A stretch of 64,000 bases of DNA from an uncultured Eubacteriales bacterium (GCA_934546985.1 CAKTEE010000003.1:62001-126000); one strand, 5' to 3'. Counted from the stretch's first letter, positions 26,756-35,928 are shown. Notes: generated by a model not told the origin, from the sequence alone. Program-made: numbers and translations.

Positions 26756-28105
26756 ATGCCCGACCCTGATCCCACCGGCGGTCTTGTTTTCAAAATCATA
26801 CTCTTGTTCGTACTCATCCTAATCAATGCGTTTTTCGCTATGTCCGAAATCGCAATTATTTCACTCAATGATAACAAAATGCAGAAAATGGCCGCTGAAG
26901 GTCATAAAAAAGCGCAGCAAATTCTACGCCTGACTTCTAATTCCAGCCGGTTTCTTTCCACCATACAGGTAGGTGTAACCCTGGCAGGGTTCCTGACCTC
27001 CGCGTCCGCGTCACAAACTTTTGCACAAATGCTCGCAGATGCACTCGTTACAGTTGTGCCTATTCCTTATTCCGTACTTAACGGTATCTCCATCGTTTTA
27101 ATTACCATTATTATGTCCTATTTCTCCCTTGTTCTGGGCGAACTGGCTCCAAAAAGGATTGCCATGCAGGCGCCGGAAAAGGTTTCTTTTGCCGTGGTTG
27201 GTCCACTGCTGTTTATTGCTGCAGTTATGAAACCAATCGTCCAGTTTCTCTCTTTCTCCACCAACTGTGTGGTGCGTCTGCTGGGCTTTGACCCGAACGC
27301 AGATGAAGAAGAGGTAACAGAAGAAGAAATCCGCATGATGGTTGACGTCGGTGAAGAAAAAGGCGTAATTGAAGAGAGCCAAAAGGCTATGATTAACAAC
27401 GTTTTTGAATTTGACGATATGACGGTAGACGATATCATGACCCACCGCACGGATATTACCTGCGTTGACGTTCAAAGCAGTATTGAACAAACACTTGCAG
27501 TGGCTACGGAAGAGGGCTTTTCCCGCATTCCGGTTTATGAAGAAGATCTGGATAATATCATCGGCGTTATTTACGTCAAAGACCTTTTGCCGTATGTGGG
27601 CAAAGCGCTGCCCGACGGTAAAACGCTGCGCGATTTCATGCACCAGCCATACTTTGTCCCTGAAACCAAATGCTGCGGCGATTTGTTCTCAGAGATGACG
27701 GAGCGGCATATTCAAATTGCGGTTGTGGTAGACGAATACGGCGGTACTGCCGGCCTTGTTACCATGGAAGATTTGCTCGAATCCATCGTTGGCAATATTC
27801 AGGATGAATATGACGATGAAGAGGAAGAAATTTCTAAAATAAATGAAACTACGTTTACCATTGACGGTACAACGGATATTGATGAAGTTACCGAAATTAC
27901 CGGTATTAAAATGCCGGCGGGAGATTATGATACCCTCGGCGGATTTATTATCAGCCGGTTGGGCTACATTCCCGCAGACGGTGAAACACCGGAGGTTACC
28001 TTTGAAAACATTCATCTGACTGTTCAACAGGTGGAAGACCACCGTATCGGTAAAATACGGGTAGAAATTCTTCCGTCCCCCGAAGAACCTGTTGAAAACA
28101 AGTAA
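26756..28105 (+). CDS. CNNM-domain / CBS / CorC-HlyC membrane protein (hemolysin C family)
   Basis: A 449-residue membrane protein, ATG preceded by GGAG. Residues 1-190 form a CNNM (DUF21) domain with the first helix ILLFVLILINAFFAMSEIA and further hydrophobic segments around 95-160. Two CBS motifs follow (VDDIMTHRTDITCVD and HQPYFVPETKCCGDLF to VVVDEYGGTAGLVTMEDLLE), with a C-terminal CorC_HlyC transporter-associated domain (YDTLGGFIISRLG). Proteins of this family are linked to magnesium or cobalt export and resistance, and the 'hemolysin' name is historical. It is a single-gene unit with its own promoter and terminator. Confidence 0.93.
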   Translation: MPDPDPTGGLVFKIILLFVLILINAFFAMSEIAIISLNDNKMQKMAAEGHKKAQQILRLTSNSSRFLSTIQVGVTLAGFLTSASASQTFAQMLADALVTVVPIPYSVLNGISIVLITIIMSYFSLVLGELAPKRIAMQAPEKVSFAVVGPLLFIAAVMKPIVQFLSFSTNCVVRLLGFDPNADEEEVTEEEIRMMVDVGEEKGVIEESQKAMINNVFEFDDMTVDDIMTHRTDITCVDVQSSIEQTLAVATEEGFSRIPVYEEDLDNIIGVIYVKDLLPYVGKALPDGKTLRDFMHQPYFVPETKCCGDLFSEMTERHIQIAVVVDEYGGTAGLVTMEDLLESIVGNIQDEYDDEEEEISKINETTFTIDGTTDIDEVTEITGIKMPAGDYDTLGGFIISRLGYIPADGETPEVTFENIHLTVQQVEDHRIGKIRVEILPSPEEPVENK

Positions 28106-28119
28106 ACAATATTGAGTAA

Positions 28120-28150
28120 GGGCAGACACATTGCAGTGTCTGCCCTTTTT
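28120..28150 (+). terminator. Terminator of the CNNM/CBS gene
   Basis: GGGCAGACAC and GTGTCTGCCC form a perfect 10-bp stem with a 6-nt loop, then TTTTT. Confidence 0.9.
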
Positions 28151-28214
28151 GCCATAACAAAGTAAGAAAAGTTTCTGCTCGGCCACTCTGTATTTTAAAG
28201 GAAATGCAAGCTGT

Positions 28215-30494
28215 TTATTTCTCCACTAAAACCACAGTATGGCGGTCAACTCTGTTCCAATCCGCAATCCAGTCTGCTTTGTTAAATTTCTGCATGGTAT
28301 TAAAGCACGGGTCATTTACATAAATGTAATTTGCATCATAACCAACAACAACCATAACATGACGATTACGCCACCATGTTACAGACTTTCCTTTATTGGG
28401 CCCGCTGTCTATTGTCCATGTCCACGCAGGCTCCTTAACAGGGTTGTTTGCAGACGGCAGATAGGCGCTGCCTGCAATTACAGGTATTCCTCGGCTGATA
28501 TAGCTGTATATAGTTTCTATATCACATCCAGAAATATCCTTTGCCCGATATGCGCCGCCAACCTTTTCCATGTATCGGTTAATCCCCTGAACAATCGCAG
28601 AAGGCAGGCATCCATATCCATACGGCTTCTTTTTCTTTGGGTCGCCTACAAAAGAATTGGAAGGGTCGCCGCCATACTTCTTCCCATTCTTTGTATATGG
28701 AGCTGGTGAAAGGGTAATTGCGTTTACAATATCCTCTGTGGATGCATGATAACCATAATAGTTCACAAGCATACGTGCAGAAAACTGCTCGCATCCTGTC
28801 GGATAGCCCGAAGTCAACTGATTATAGTTCGGAACACCGGAAATACGGGCGGAATCCTTATAGTTCAGCACCGTTACCGTACAGGTCATCTTTTTACCGC
28901 TGGCGTTGTCTGTTGCTGTAATTACAGCCGTACCGGCAGATACACCGGTCACTACGCCGTTTGCACTGACTGAAGCAACCTTTGCATTGCTGGAAACCCA
29001 TTGAACATTCGACAACTTTCCTTGAGAAAATAAGCTGTATAGCGCCAGCGTCTGTGATGCATTCTGTTTCAAACTCAGGTTGGAATCGCTCAAATAAATA
29101 CCGGAAGCATCTACCTGAACCACATTTTTTAAATAAGTGCCGGAAACATATCCATAGCCGGAACGGTATACTATTTTATACCAATTTGTTTTTTCAAATT
29201 TTCCCACAATACCAACAACGGTTCCCTGCGGCAATGTACCTATCTTTGCTTTTTTCGTTGATGGGTCCGACCGGACATTTAAATTATCTGTCGTAACCCC
29301 TTTGGCATAAAAGGCGGTCATTCCGGGCTCCGATGGCGGGTTCGTACCTGTGGAGGGCTCTGTAATAGTTTTTATATTTTTCAGATAAGTACTGCTGACG
29401 CAGCCCTTGCCGTTTTTATACTTAATTTCATACCAACCGTTTGTGTATTTACCCGTTATGGTAACGGACGTTCCTTTTGCAAGAACTCCCAGTTTGGCAT
29501 AACCTGTCCCATTACCTTTACGAACATTCAGCGCGTCCGTAGTTATTGCCGTAGCATCCATTTTTGAAAATATTTGGCCGGTAACAGGCGGCTGTGTCAC
29601 CGGTTTTTGTGTTGTTCCCTGTGCGGTTCCTGTTTGTTTGATATTTTTCAAATAATCTCCGCTGACACACCCTTTACCGTTTTTATATTTAATTTCATAC
29701 CAACCGTTTGTGTATTTACCCGTTATGGTAACAGATGCACCTTTAGCAAGAACACCCAGCTTGGCATAACCTGTTCCATTGCCTTTGCGGACGTTCAGCG
29801 CGTCCGTGGTTATTGCTTCGGCATCCATTTTTGAAAATGTTTGGCTGGTAACTGGCGGCTGTGTCATCGGTTTTTGTGTCGTTCCCTGTCCAGTTCCTGT
29901 TTCTTTGATATTTTTCAAATAATCTCCACTGACGCACCCTTTACCGTTTTTATATTTAATTTCATACCAGCCATTTGCATACTTACCCGTTATGGTAACG
30001 GACGTTCCTTTTGCAATAGCTCCCAGTTTGGCATAACCTGTCCCATTACCTTTGCGGACGTTCAGTGCAGCTGTCGTTACAGCCGTTGCATTGTAAACCG
30101 TCAGGCTATTGTCGTTATGATAACTGATATTGGTAAGATATTGTCCGGTTATGTATCCGTAACCATTCCCATAAGAAATTTTAAACCATCCGTTAGCAAA
30201 GCTCCCCTGCAATGTTAATTTTCTCCCCTTTTTCACCGTGCCTATAATAGAATAGGAAGAAGATGGACCGGAACGAACATTCACCGTGTTACCGCTCACA
30301 ACCGCAGTGCCCATGCGTGCAGTTATCCCATTATCTGCTCCTGGTGCCATCATTAACGGAACTTCCACCGTTGCCTGTGTGGAAAGTTCTGCCGGAATCT
30401 CTAACGGACCCGAAAGTGCAGGCTGAATCAAACATGCTCCTGAAATGGCTGCCGCCATACCGAAAGCAGCCATTTTCTGAACCGAATTTTTCAT
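28215..30494 (-). CDS. Secreted SH3-Big2-C39 peptidase-like protein
   Basis: 759 residues with an N-terminal signal sequence (KMAAFGMAAAISGACLI). Five bacterial SH3 domains follow: one at about 60-122 (NTVNVRSGPSSSYS), three nearly identical copies (ALNVRKGNGTGYAKLG) at 89-residue spacing, and a divergent fifth (LNVRSDPSTKKAKIG). A Big2 domain lies around 465-545 (VASVSANGVVTGVSAGTAVI). The C-terminal C39-type papain-like domain has Cys in YPTGCEQFSA, His in RNRHVMVVVGYD and an Asp in VNDPC. SH3 modules usually bind peptidoglycan, so the enzyme probably acts at the cell wall; its substrate is not readable. It is transcribed alone, and GGAGG precedes the ATG at 30494. Confidence 0.88.
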   Translation of the reverse strand: MKNSVQKMAAFGMAAAISGACLIQPALSGPLEIPAELSTQATVEVPLMMAPGADNGITARMGTAVVSGNTVNVRSGPSSSYSIIGTVKKGRKLTLQGSFANGWFKISYGNGYGYITGQYLTNISYHNDNSLTVYNATAVTTAALNVRKGNGTGYAKLGAIAKGTSVTITGKYANGWYEIKYKNGKGCVSGDYLKNIKETGTGQGTTQKPMTQPPVTSQTFSKMDAEAITTDALNVRKGNGTGYAKLGVLAKGASVTITGKYTNGWYEIKYKNGKGCVSGDYLKNIKQTGTAQGTTQKPVTQPPVTGQIFSKMDATAITTDALNVRKGNGTGYAKLGVLAKGTSVTITGKYTNGWYEIKYKNGKGCVSSTYLKNIKTITEPSTGTNPPSEPGMTAFYAKGVTTDNLNVRSDPSTKKAKIGTLPQGTVVGIVGKFEKTNWYKIVYRSGYGYVSGTYLKNVVQVDASGIYLSDSNLSLKQNASQTLALYSLFSQGKLSNVQWVSSNAKVASVSANGVVTGVSAGTAVITATDNASGKKMTCTVTVLNYKDSARISGVPNYNQLTSGYPTGCEQFSARMLVNYYGYHASTEDIVNAITLSPAPYTKNGKKYGGDPSNSFVGDPKKKKPYGYGCLPSAIVQGINRYMEKVGGAYRAKDISGCDIETIYSYISRGIPVIAGSAYLPSANNPVKEPAWTWTIDSGPNKGKSVTWWRNRHVMVVVGYDANYIYVNDPCFNTMQKFNKADWIADWNRVDRHTVVLVEK
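29290..30090 (-). repeat. Three tandem 267-bp coding repeats (SH3 modules)
   Basis: Matching landmarks recur at 29397, 29664 and 29931, a constant 267-bp (89-codon) step. The nucleotide sequences are almost the same, including synonymous sites. This implies recent duplication or gene conversion, so the copy number may vary between strains. Confidence 0.8.
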
Positions 30495-30726
30495 TCTTTA
30501 TCCCCTCCATTTCGATTCTTTTGAGTAAATTATACAACACATGTCACTTAAACGCAAGATGTGCGCACATTTTCAACCGAATTTTCTGCACATACTTCTA
30601 TAAATTCACCACTGCTCTGTAATTTTATCGCTTTTCTAATTCAATCATGCTTTAAATCCAAGGTATAAAAGCCGCATCCTACCTAAAAGTATATGGCTTA
30701 GCTGTTAAATAAAAAAATTACCCGCT

Positions 30727-30762
30727 AGGGAGACACTTCGTAAGGAAGTTGTCTCCCTTTGG
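30727..30762 (+). terminator. Terminator-like hairpin in the gap between the SH3 protein and the transport module
   Basis: AGGGAGACA-CTTC pairs with GAAGTTGTCTCCCT (one bulge), followed by TTTGGCTTTT. The surrounding gap 30495-30827 holds no gene. Confidence 0.65.
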
Positions 30763-30827
30763 CTTTTGTAATTAGCCAGAGTGATTGAATTGTAGATGAA
30801 ATTCAAATCATAACGGAGGATTGTAAA

Positions 30828-31078
30828 ATAGATAAGTACATTTATGACGAAAACAATGGTCTTTGGTATGAGCTACACGGCAAATACTATCTGCCGTGTC
30901 TTACTCTGCCACCAGAGAAAAAAACCTATCGGAATATGGGGGCAACGGTACAAACGCTATCTGAAAGAGTATAGAAAAGCGACCTACACAACGCTTCTGA
31001 CCGGCGGCAGGGAGAAATCTCTGCCGCTGTTCTTTTGGGAGGTTTTACTCACAATCCGTTTCTTGATATTATTCGTTT
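30828..31078 (+). pseudogene. Broken tnpV (transposon-encoded protein)
   Basis: The N-terminal half of TnpV is recognisable: DKYIYDENNGLWYELHGKYY then LPCLTLPPEKK in one frame, and PIGIWGQRYKRYLKEYRKAT in the next. Three lesions are visible. The position of the usual ATG (after GGAGG) is ATA at 30828. A frameshift lies at the A7 tract in the PPEKK codons. Homology stops after LLTGGR. A strong GCGGCAG hairpin follows at about 31003-31030. This marks the left edge of an old mobile-element fragment. Confidence 0.75.
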
Positions 31079-31091
31079 GAACGAGTATAAT
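31063..31091 (+). promoter_or_regulatory. Promoter of the HTH/two-component/ABC module
   Basis: TTGATA (31063-31068), 17 bp, TATAAT (31086-31091), followed 28 nt later by the HTH gene start. Confidence 0.8.
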
Positions 31092-31119
31092 GTACCTACT
31101 AATGATATGGAGGTCTGTT

Positions 31120-31308
31120 ATGTTTGAATATATGACGGTACAGGAGGCTGCAACTAAATGGGATATTTCAGAACGAAGAATACAGACACTATGTTCTGAA
31201 AACAGGATTGAGGGCATTGTGCGTTTGAGCAGAGTGTGGCTCATTCCAAAAGATGCGAAAAAGCCGATGGATGCAAGATTTAAGAATAACAAGAATGGAG
31301 AAGCGTGA
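31120..31308 (+). CDS. Small helix-turn-helix DNA-binding protein
   Basis: 62 residues starting at ATG 31120 behind GGAGG. MTVQEAATKWDISERRIQTL followed by IVRLSRVWLIPKDAKKP is the MerR-like/excisionase-type winged helix (HTH_17 pattern). It overlaps the response regulator start by 4 nt, so the two are translationally coupled. It may regulate the module or be left from the original element, since such small HTH genes often accompany mobile resistance cassettes. Confidence 0.8.
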   Translation: MFEYMTVQEAATKWDISERRIQTLCSENRIEGIVRLSRVWLIPKDAKKPMDARFKNNKNGEA

Positions 31309-31976
31309 TTTTGAAAAACATATTGATTATTGATGATGATTTACATATTGGAAATGTGCTTGAAGAAATGCTTATTAACGAGGGATATGGCGTTGCTCGT
31401 GCGTACTCTGGAACAGAAGCTATACTTGTGCTTTCACAAAATAAGCCAGACCTTGTGCTTCTTGATTTAATGCTGCCGGGGTTGAGTGGCGAAGAAGTCT
31501 TACCACATATTAAAGGCATTCCCGTAATTGTTATGAGTGCAAAGGTTGATGTAAATAATAAGGTCCATCTTTTACTCGGAGGTGCGGTTGATTATGTAAC
31601 AAAGCCTTTTCATACAAAGGAATTGTTGGCTCGTATTGCCGTGCATCTTCGTACTTTTGATGTTCTCGGCAAGTCGGAACTCTTGGCTTTTGAAGAAATT
31701 GAACTTAATGTTGATACACATATAGTAAGAATAAAACATATAGAAATTAAACTGACAAGGACAGAGTATGCTATTCTAAAACTCCGAATGCAAAATCCTA
31801 CACAAGTTGTTTCTAAAACGCAGCTTCTTGACCGTATTAGCGAAGATACGCCAGACTGTACGGAAAGTTCACTTAAAACACATATAAGTAATCTCCGTAA
31901 AAAGCTCCGTGAAGCAAGCGGGAAAGAGTATGTGGAAGCAGTCTGGGGAATTGGATTTAAGATGAAAGCGGAATAA
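31305..31976 (+). CDS. OmpR-family response regulator
   Basis: 223 residues with a GTG start overlapping the HTH stop. The receiver domain has the acidic pocket IIDDD, the phosphoacceptor Asp in LVLLDLMLPG, the conserved Ser/Thr region VIVMSAK and the Lys in VTKPF. The C-terminal winged helix runs from TRTEYAILKLRMQNP to LKTHISNLRKKLRE and GIGFKM. With the histidine kinase at 33814 it forms a two-component system. It probably activates the ABC operon directly downstream, where TTTACC/TTAACT/TTTACG-like direct repeats occur around 32012-32036. Confidence 0.92.
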   Translation: MILKNILIIDDDLHIGNVLEEMLINEGYGVARAYSGTEAILVLSQNKPDLVLLDLMLPGLSGEEVLPHIKGIPVIVMSAKVDVNNKVHLLLGGAVDYVTKPFHTKELLARIAVHLRTFDVLGKSELLAFEEIELNVDTHIVRIKHIEIKLTRTEYAILKLRMQNPTQVVSKTQLLDRISEDTPDCTESSLKTHISNLRKKLREASGKEYVEAVWGIGFKMKAE

Positions 31977-32070
31977 AATAAAATCTTTACTATTTCTGAA
32001 CTATTTTCTTTACCGTTTTCTTAACTGTTTTACGGTAGAATGACAGCATCAAATACAAGGAGGTAAAACT

Positions 32071-32985
32071 ATGGAGTATGTTCTTAAAGTCAACGCTTTA
32101 TGTAAAAGTTATAAGAACTTCAAAGCGTTGAATGGATTTACGATGAATGTTCCGAAAGGAGCAATCTATGGTTTTGTCGGTAAAAATGGTGCTGGTAAGA
32201 CGACTTTAATTCGTTCGATTTGTGGGTTACAAGAGCCTACATCTGGGGAATATTCCTTATACGGATTGAAAAATACTGACAAAGAAATTTTGAAATCTCG
32301 CAGAAGAATGGGTGCTGTGGTTGAAACACCGTCTATTTATTTAGATTTAACCGCAGTTGACAATTTGAAAGAACAATATCGAATTCTCGGTATTCCTTCC
32401 TACGACAGTATCCCCGAATTGCTTAGATTAGTCGGACTTGAAAATACAGGGAATAAAAAGGCTAAGAATTTTTCGCTCGGTATGCGACAGAGATTAGGGA
32501 TTGCGATTGCTTTGGCAGGCGACCCAGATTTCTTAGTTTTAGATGAGCCTGCTAATGGTCTTGACCCGCAAGGCATTATTGAAATGCGTGAACTAATTCT
32601 AAAACTTAACCGTGAGCATCAAATAACTGTATTGATTTCAAGCCATATTCTTGATGAACTGTCCCGTCTTGCGACACATTATGGCTTTATTGATAACGGA
32701 AGAATGGTTAAAGAAATCAGTGCAGAAGAATTAGAGGCATCTTGCCGCAAGTGTGTCCGCCTTGAAGTGACCAATGTAAAAGCCCTTGTCCGTGTTTTGG
32801 ACGAAATGAAGATTGATTACAATATTATTTCCGACAATGTGGCTGATGTATTTGCAAAAGTCAATGTTTCCAAACTCACTTTGGCTTTGTCAAAAGAAAA
32901 TTGCGAAGTTGTTTCTATACAGGAACGAGAGGAAAGTTTGGAAAGTTATTATGTCAGCTTGATAGGAGGAAAAAATAATGGGTAA
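32071..32985 (+). CDS. ABC transporter ATPase, bacitracin/lantibiotic-export type
   Basis: 304 residues behind AAGGAGG. Walker A is GKNGAGKT, the signature is FSLGMRQR, Walker B is FLVLDEPANGLDP, and the switch His is in ISSHILDE. The C-terminal extension of about 85 residues (CVRLEVTNVKALVRVLDEMK) is typical of BcrA-like ATPases for peptide-antibiotic resistance. It overlaps the permease start by 8 nt. Confidence 0.92.
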   Translation: MEYVLKVNALCKSYKNFKALNGFTMNVPKGAIYGFVGKNGAGKTTLIRSICGLQEPTSGEYSLYGLKNTDKEILKSRRRMGAVVETPSIYLDLTAVDNLKEQYRILGIPSYDSIPELLRLVGLENTGNKKAKNFSLGMRQRLGIAIALAGDPDFLVLDEPANGLDPQGIIEMRELILKLNREHQITVLISSHILDELSRLATHYGFIDNGRMVKEISAEELEASCRKCVRLEVTNVKALVRVLDEMKIDYNIISDNVADVFAKVNVSKLTLALSKENCEVVSIQEREESLESYYVSLIGGKNNG

Positions 32986-33802
32986 GTTATTATCTGCAAA
33001 TTTTATCCGAATGAGAAAGGATAAGTTTTTTTGGATTGGTACAATCTTTATGCTGGCTGCTGGAATTTTCATTCCTGTGATGAGATATATGGATATGCAA
33101 CGGTCACAGTATATTGTAACGCTCGATAGTGGTTTTTTTGTCGGTAGTATTTTGATTGGTATTGTAAGTGCGGTATTTTGTAGTCTATTCATTGGTACAG
33201 AATACAATGACGGAACAATCCGAAACAAGGTAGTAGTTGGACATACAAGAATTTCCGTTTATATGGCAAACTTTATTACCGTTGCAGTCGCAAGTGTAGT
33301 TATGTGTGTTGTGCATTTTATCGCCTATCTTTGTGTTGGAATTCCATTACTTGGATTTTTTGAGATGGAGATTAAAACAGCACTATTACTCGCATTAGCT
33401 GTGTTTATGTTGGCGATTGCCTTTTCTTCGATTTTTATCTTGATTTCTATGCTAAATCAAAATAAAGCAATTACGGCAGTAATCTGCATTTTGATGGCAT
33501 TTTTGTTGCTGCTTACAGGTGCACAACTTAACAAATCATTAAACGAGCCAGAAACAAATATGGGAATGGCGATGACAGAAAGTGGAACAGAAACGCAAGA
33601 GTTGCCTAACCCTAAATATTTAGATGAAGACGCACGAAAAGTAGTGCAATTCTTCTATGACCTACTTCCCGGTGGGCAGGCTATCCAATGTACTTCTGGA
33701 GAGGTCGTGAATTTATCATTGCTGCCTGTTTATTCGCTTTTCATTATCATCTTAACATCGGGCGTGGGGTTGTGCTTATTCAAAAGAAAAGAACTAAAAT
33801 AA
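32978..33802 (+). CDS. ABC transporter permease, BcrB-like
   Basis: 274 residues with six predicted membrane segments: FFWIGTIFMLAAGIFIPVM, IGIVSAVFCSLFIG, VVMCVVHFIAYLCVG, LLLALAVFMLAIAFSSIF, AVICILMAFLLLLTG and LFIIILTSGVGLCLF. GTEYNDGTIRNK after the second helix is the usual ABC2-type coupling motif. A soluble loop of about 50 residues precedes the last helix. It works with the ATPase at 32071, presumably removing a cell-wall-active peptide from the membrane. Confidence 0.9.
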   Translation: MGKLLSANFIRMRKDKFFWIGTIFMLAAGIFIPVMRYMDMQRSQYIVTLDSGFFVGSILIGIVSAVFCSLFIGTEYNDGTIRNKVVVGHTRISVYMANFITVAVASVVMCVVHFIAYLCVGIPLLGFFEMEIKTALLLALAVFMLAIAFSSIFILISMLNQNKAITAVICILMAFLLLLTGAQLNKSLNEPETNMGMAMTESGTETQELPNPKYLDEDARKVVQFFYDLLPGGQAIQCTSGEVVNLSLLPVYSLFIIILTSGVGLCLFKRKELK

Positions 33803-33813
33803 GGGGAGATATT

Positions 33814-34707
33814 ATGGAGTTTTGGTTGTTAGTCGTTATCGGAATTTTGCTAATCTGTATTGGTGCTTTGATTATTAAATTGCTTCTTGTCCAAAAGACT
33901 GCACGAGAAATAGAAATTCAATTTGCCGAGCGACTAATGACCGAAACTAATACGCTGATTGATATTTCACACCAAGATAAAACGATGCGTAGGCTTGCGG
34001 AACAATTAAACATTGAACTGCGTAAACTACGCAAGGAACGCCATCGCTTTCAGCAGGGCGATTTGGAATTGAAAAGTGCCGTTACCAACATTTCACACGA
34101 CTTACGCACGCCACTTACGGCAATCAGCGGCTACCTGGACTTGCTCGATAATACAGAAAAAAGTGAAGCGGTGGAGCGTTATATTGATGTGATTAGAAAC
34201 CGTACTGAAGCATTGCGGCAGCTTACGGAAGAACTTTTCTCTTACTCAGTTATTACATCTCCAGAATATGATAACAGTTTGGAGCTTGTTGCAGTAAATG
34301 GAGTTTTAGAAGAAAGTATATTAGGTTTTTATGCAGCTTTGCAGGAACAAAAAATAACGCCGAATGTTTCTATGACGGAAAACAAGGTTATCCGTAAAAT
34401 CAATAAAGCCGCATTATCTCGTGTCTTCTCAAATCTTATCAACAATGCACTTAAGTATAGTGATGGAGATTTGAACATCACGCTAACCGATACAGGAGAA
34501 ATCATTTTTACAAACAATGCTTCTGGGTTAAACGAAGTAGATGTTAAAAGGCTGTTTGACCGCTTTTATACGGTTGAAAATGCAAGAAAATCAACAGGTC
34601 TGGGATTGTCGATTTCAAGAATACTGATTGAGCAAATGAATGGCACAATATCTGCTAAATATGAAAATGGTAAATTGAATATCTGTATTCAGTTACCAGA
34701 GGTTTGA
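33814..34707 (+). CDS. Sensor histidine kinase of the peptide-resistance module
   Basis: 297 residues starting at ATG 33814 behind AGGGGAGA. One N-terminal hydrophobic stretch (VVIGILLICIGALIIKLLLV) is followed by a coiled coil and the H-box NISHDLRTPLTAISGY. The ATPase domain carries the N-box VFSNLINNALKY and the G-box GLGLSISR. There is no large outer sensor domain, so it resembles intramembrane-sensing kinases that read their signal through the partner transporter. Confidence 0.9.
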   Translation: MEFWLLVVIGILLICIGALIIKLLLVQKTAREIEIQFAERLMTETNTLIDISHQDKTMRRLAEQLNIELRKLRKERHRFQQGDLELKSAVTNISHDLRTPLTAISGYLDLLDNTEKSEAVERYIDVIRNRTEALRQLTEELFSYSVITSPEYDNSLELVAVNGVLEESILGFYAALQEQKITPNVSMTENKVIRKINKAALSRVFSNLINNALKYSDGDLNITLTDTGEIIFTNNASGLNEVDVKRLFDRFYTVENARKSTGLGLSISRILIEQMNGTISAKYENGKLNICIQLPEV

Positions 34708-34729
34708 TATAACACAAGAAGGTATGTGA

Positions 34730-34927
34730 TTGGAACAAACAGAATGAATACTCTGCCCGATATGCGGCAGGAAAACACACGATAAAGTCCGAGAAGATAC
34801 CGAGATAAAAAACTTTCCTCTCTACTGTCCAAAGTACAAGCAGAAAACGATTGTAGATGTTAAACAATTTACTGTTTCGGTTTGTAAGGACACGACAAAG
34901 CGAGGTGATGGCGAATGTCCAAAATAA
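34730..34927 (+). pseudogene. Cysteine-rich KTR protein gene with in-frame TGA
   Basis: TTG 34730 opens LEQTE, then TGA (34745) stands where this family usually has Trp, then ILCPICGRKTHDKVREDTEI, NFPLYCPKYKQKT and CKDTTKRGDGECPK follow in the same frame to TAA. Three of the four expected zinc-type cysteines remain (CPIC, CPKY instead of CPKC). TGA is not read as Trp elsewhere in the window, so this is a dead gene marking the right edge of the same element as the broken tnpV. Confidence 0.7.
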
Positions 34928-35326
34928 CAGTAATGGTTTTTGAAGATGTGGACGATGACTTGATAGATAATATCAAAGCATTTTATACTCGTTCTGTGTT
35001 TTTAATATACTCCCACTCCGGATTATCAAAATTATCCTCTATTCATTCCCTAAAATCATTCTGCTGAATGTGAATAACAAGCAGTGCTCTCTTTTCCTCA
35101 ATCTTCATAGAAATTATTTCCTACCATAACAAAAAACAACGCCGACACTTCCTATCTTCAATGGCCTAACGATAGAAAGTCTGACGCATAACTCCATACC
35201 CGGCGGCAAGAAGTGCTTTTTTAAGAGTTATCAATACACAAGCCCCGCTTAAATTGCAAGCATAAAATTTTGTTCCTTAAAGTTTCTTTGGTCCGCGTTC
35301 GGATTAGAATTTTCCCGCCATCCTCA
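34928..35326. other. Decayed DNA right of the transport module
   Basis: A frame from ATG 34915 starts MSKITVMVFEDVDDDLIDN and breaks after about 35 residues, the torn end of an element gene. On the minus strand, ATG 35108 begins a 21-residue fragment KRALLVIHIQQNDF. This resembles the N-terminal strand of isochorismatase-type cysteine hydrolases (usually LLVIDIQNDF) and then stops. I see no other gene up to the terminator at 35327. Confidence 0.35.
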
Positions 35327-35358
35327 CAAAAAGGCGGAAGGAAAAACTCCTTCCGCCT
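35327..35358 (-). terminator. Terminator of the Usp-like gene
   Basis: AGGCGGAAGGA and TCCTTCCGCCT form a perfect 11-bp stem with a 5-nt loop. On the minus strand it is followed by TTTTTGTG. Confidence 0.9.
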
Positions 35359-35378
35359 GCAAAACAATTCTAAGCAAT

Positions 35379-35831
35379 TTATGTAACAGAAGCAATTGCG
35401 CGCAGCCGCGCAAGCTCCACATTTTTCTGTTCCGTGGGATACAAAGGATGAACGCGTCCGTTATCCTCTGTAAGATTTATCTGCACATCCGGCACAAGCG
35501 TTCGTACCATCTCCACAAAATTAGAGCCATTCGTTGCCGGCAAACCGGTTACAACAGAAACTGCATTGCATTTGCGGATATGCCCCGCTGCAATCAGTGC
35601 AGCATCATCATTATAATAAACCGTCATTCCGGCGCCGTTTGCCTTGACTGTATTAAACAGGTACTGCAGTTCATCAGAACGGGCCTTAAATGCATTGCGC
35701 ACCGGCTGGATATTCAGTACCTCCAGTTCAACGCCTAAATCATCCGCCAGTCTGCGGCCGGCACGAATCAGATTTTCACACCTTGTTTGTTCTGTAACGC
35801 ACACCATAACACATGGCAAGGCTTTCTTCAT
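35379..35831 (-). CDS. Universal-stress-protein-like / KdpD Usp-domain protein
   Basis: 150 residues. MVCVTEQTRCENLIRAGRRL then ADDLGVELEVLNIQ is the alpha/beta start of Usp-like domains found in KdpD and free-standing proteins. VSVVTGLPATNGSNFVEMV carries the G-x2-G-x-S/N type loop. There is no kinase domain. Nucleotide binding is likely by family but not provable here. It is a monocistronic gene with its own terminator. Confidence 0.7.
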   Translation of the reverse strand: MKKALPCVMVCVTEQTRCENLIRAGRRLADDLGVELEVLNIQPVRNAFKARSDELQYLFNTVKANGAGMTVYYNDDAALIAAGHIRKCNAVSVVTGLPATNGSNFVEMVRTLVPDVQINLTEDNGRVHPLYPTEQKNVELARLRAIASVT

Positions 35832-35928
35832 GACCTCACCTCCATTCTTTTATTGAATGATTATATTATAGCGGCAATTTATGGCTGATATAAAACGGAT
35901 TTGTGTACATTACGTTAACGTTTACAGA

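Noticed and set aside
34745..34747. TGA read as tryptophan (recoding)
   Set aside because: Elsewhere TGA ends normal genes, and the adjacent tnpV carries several independent lesions, so simple decay explains it.
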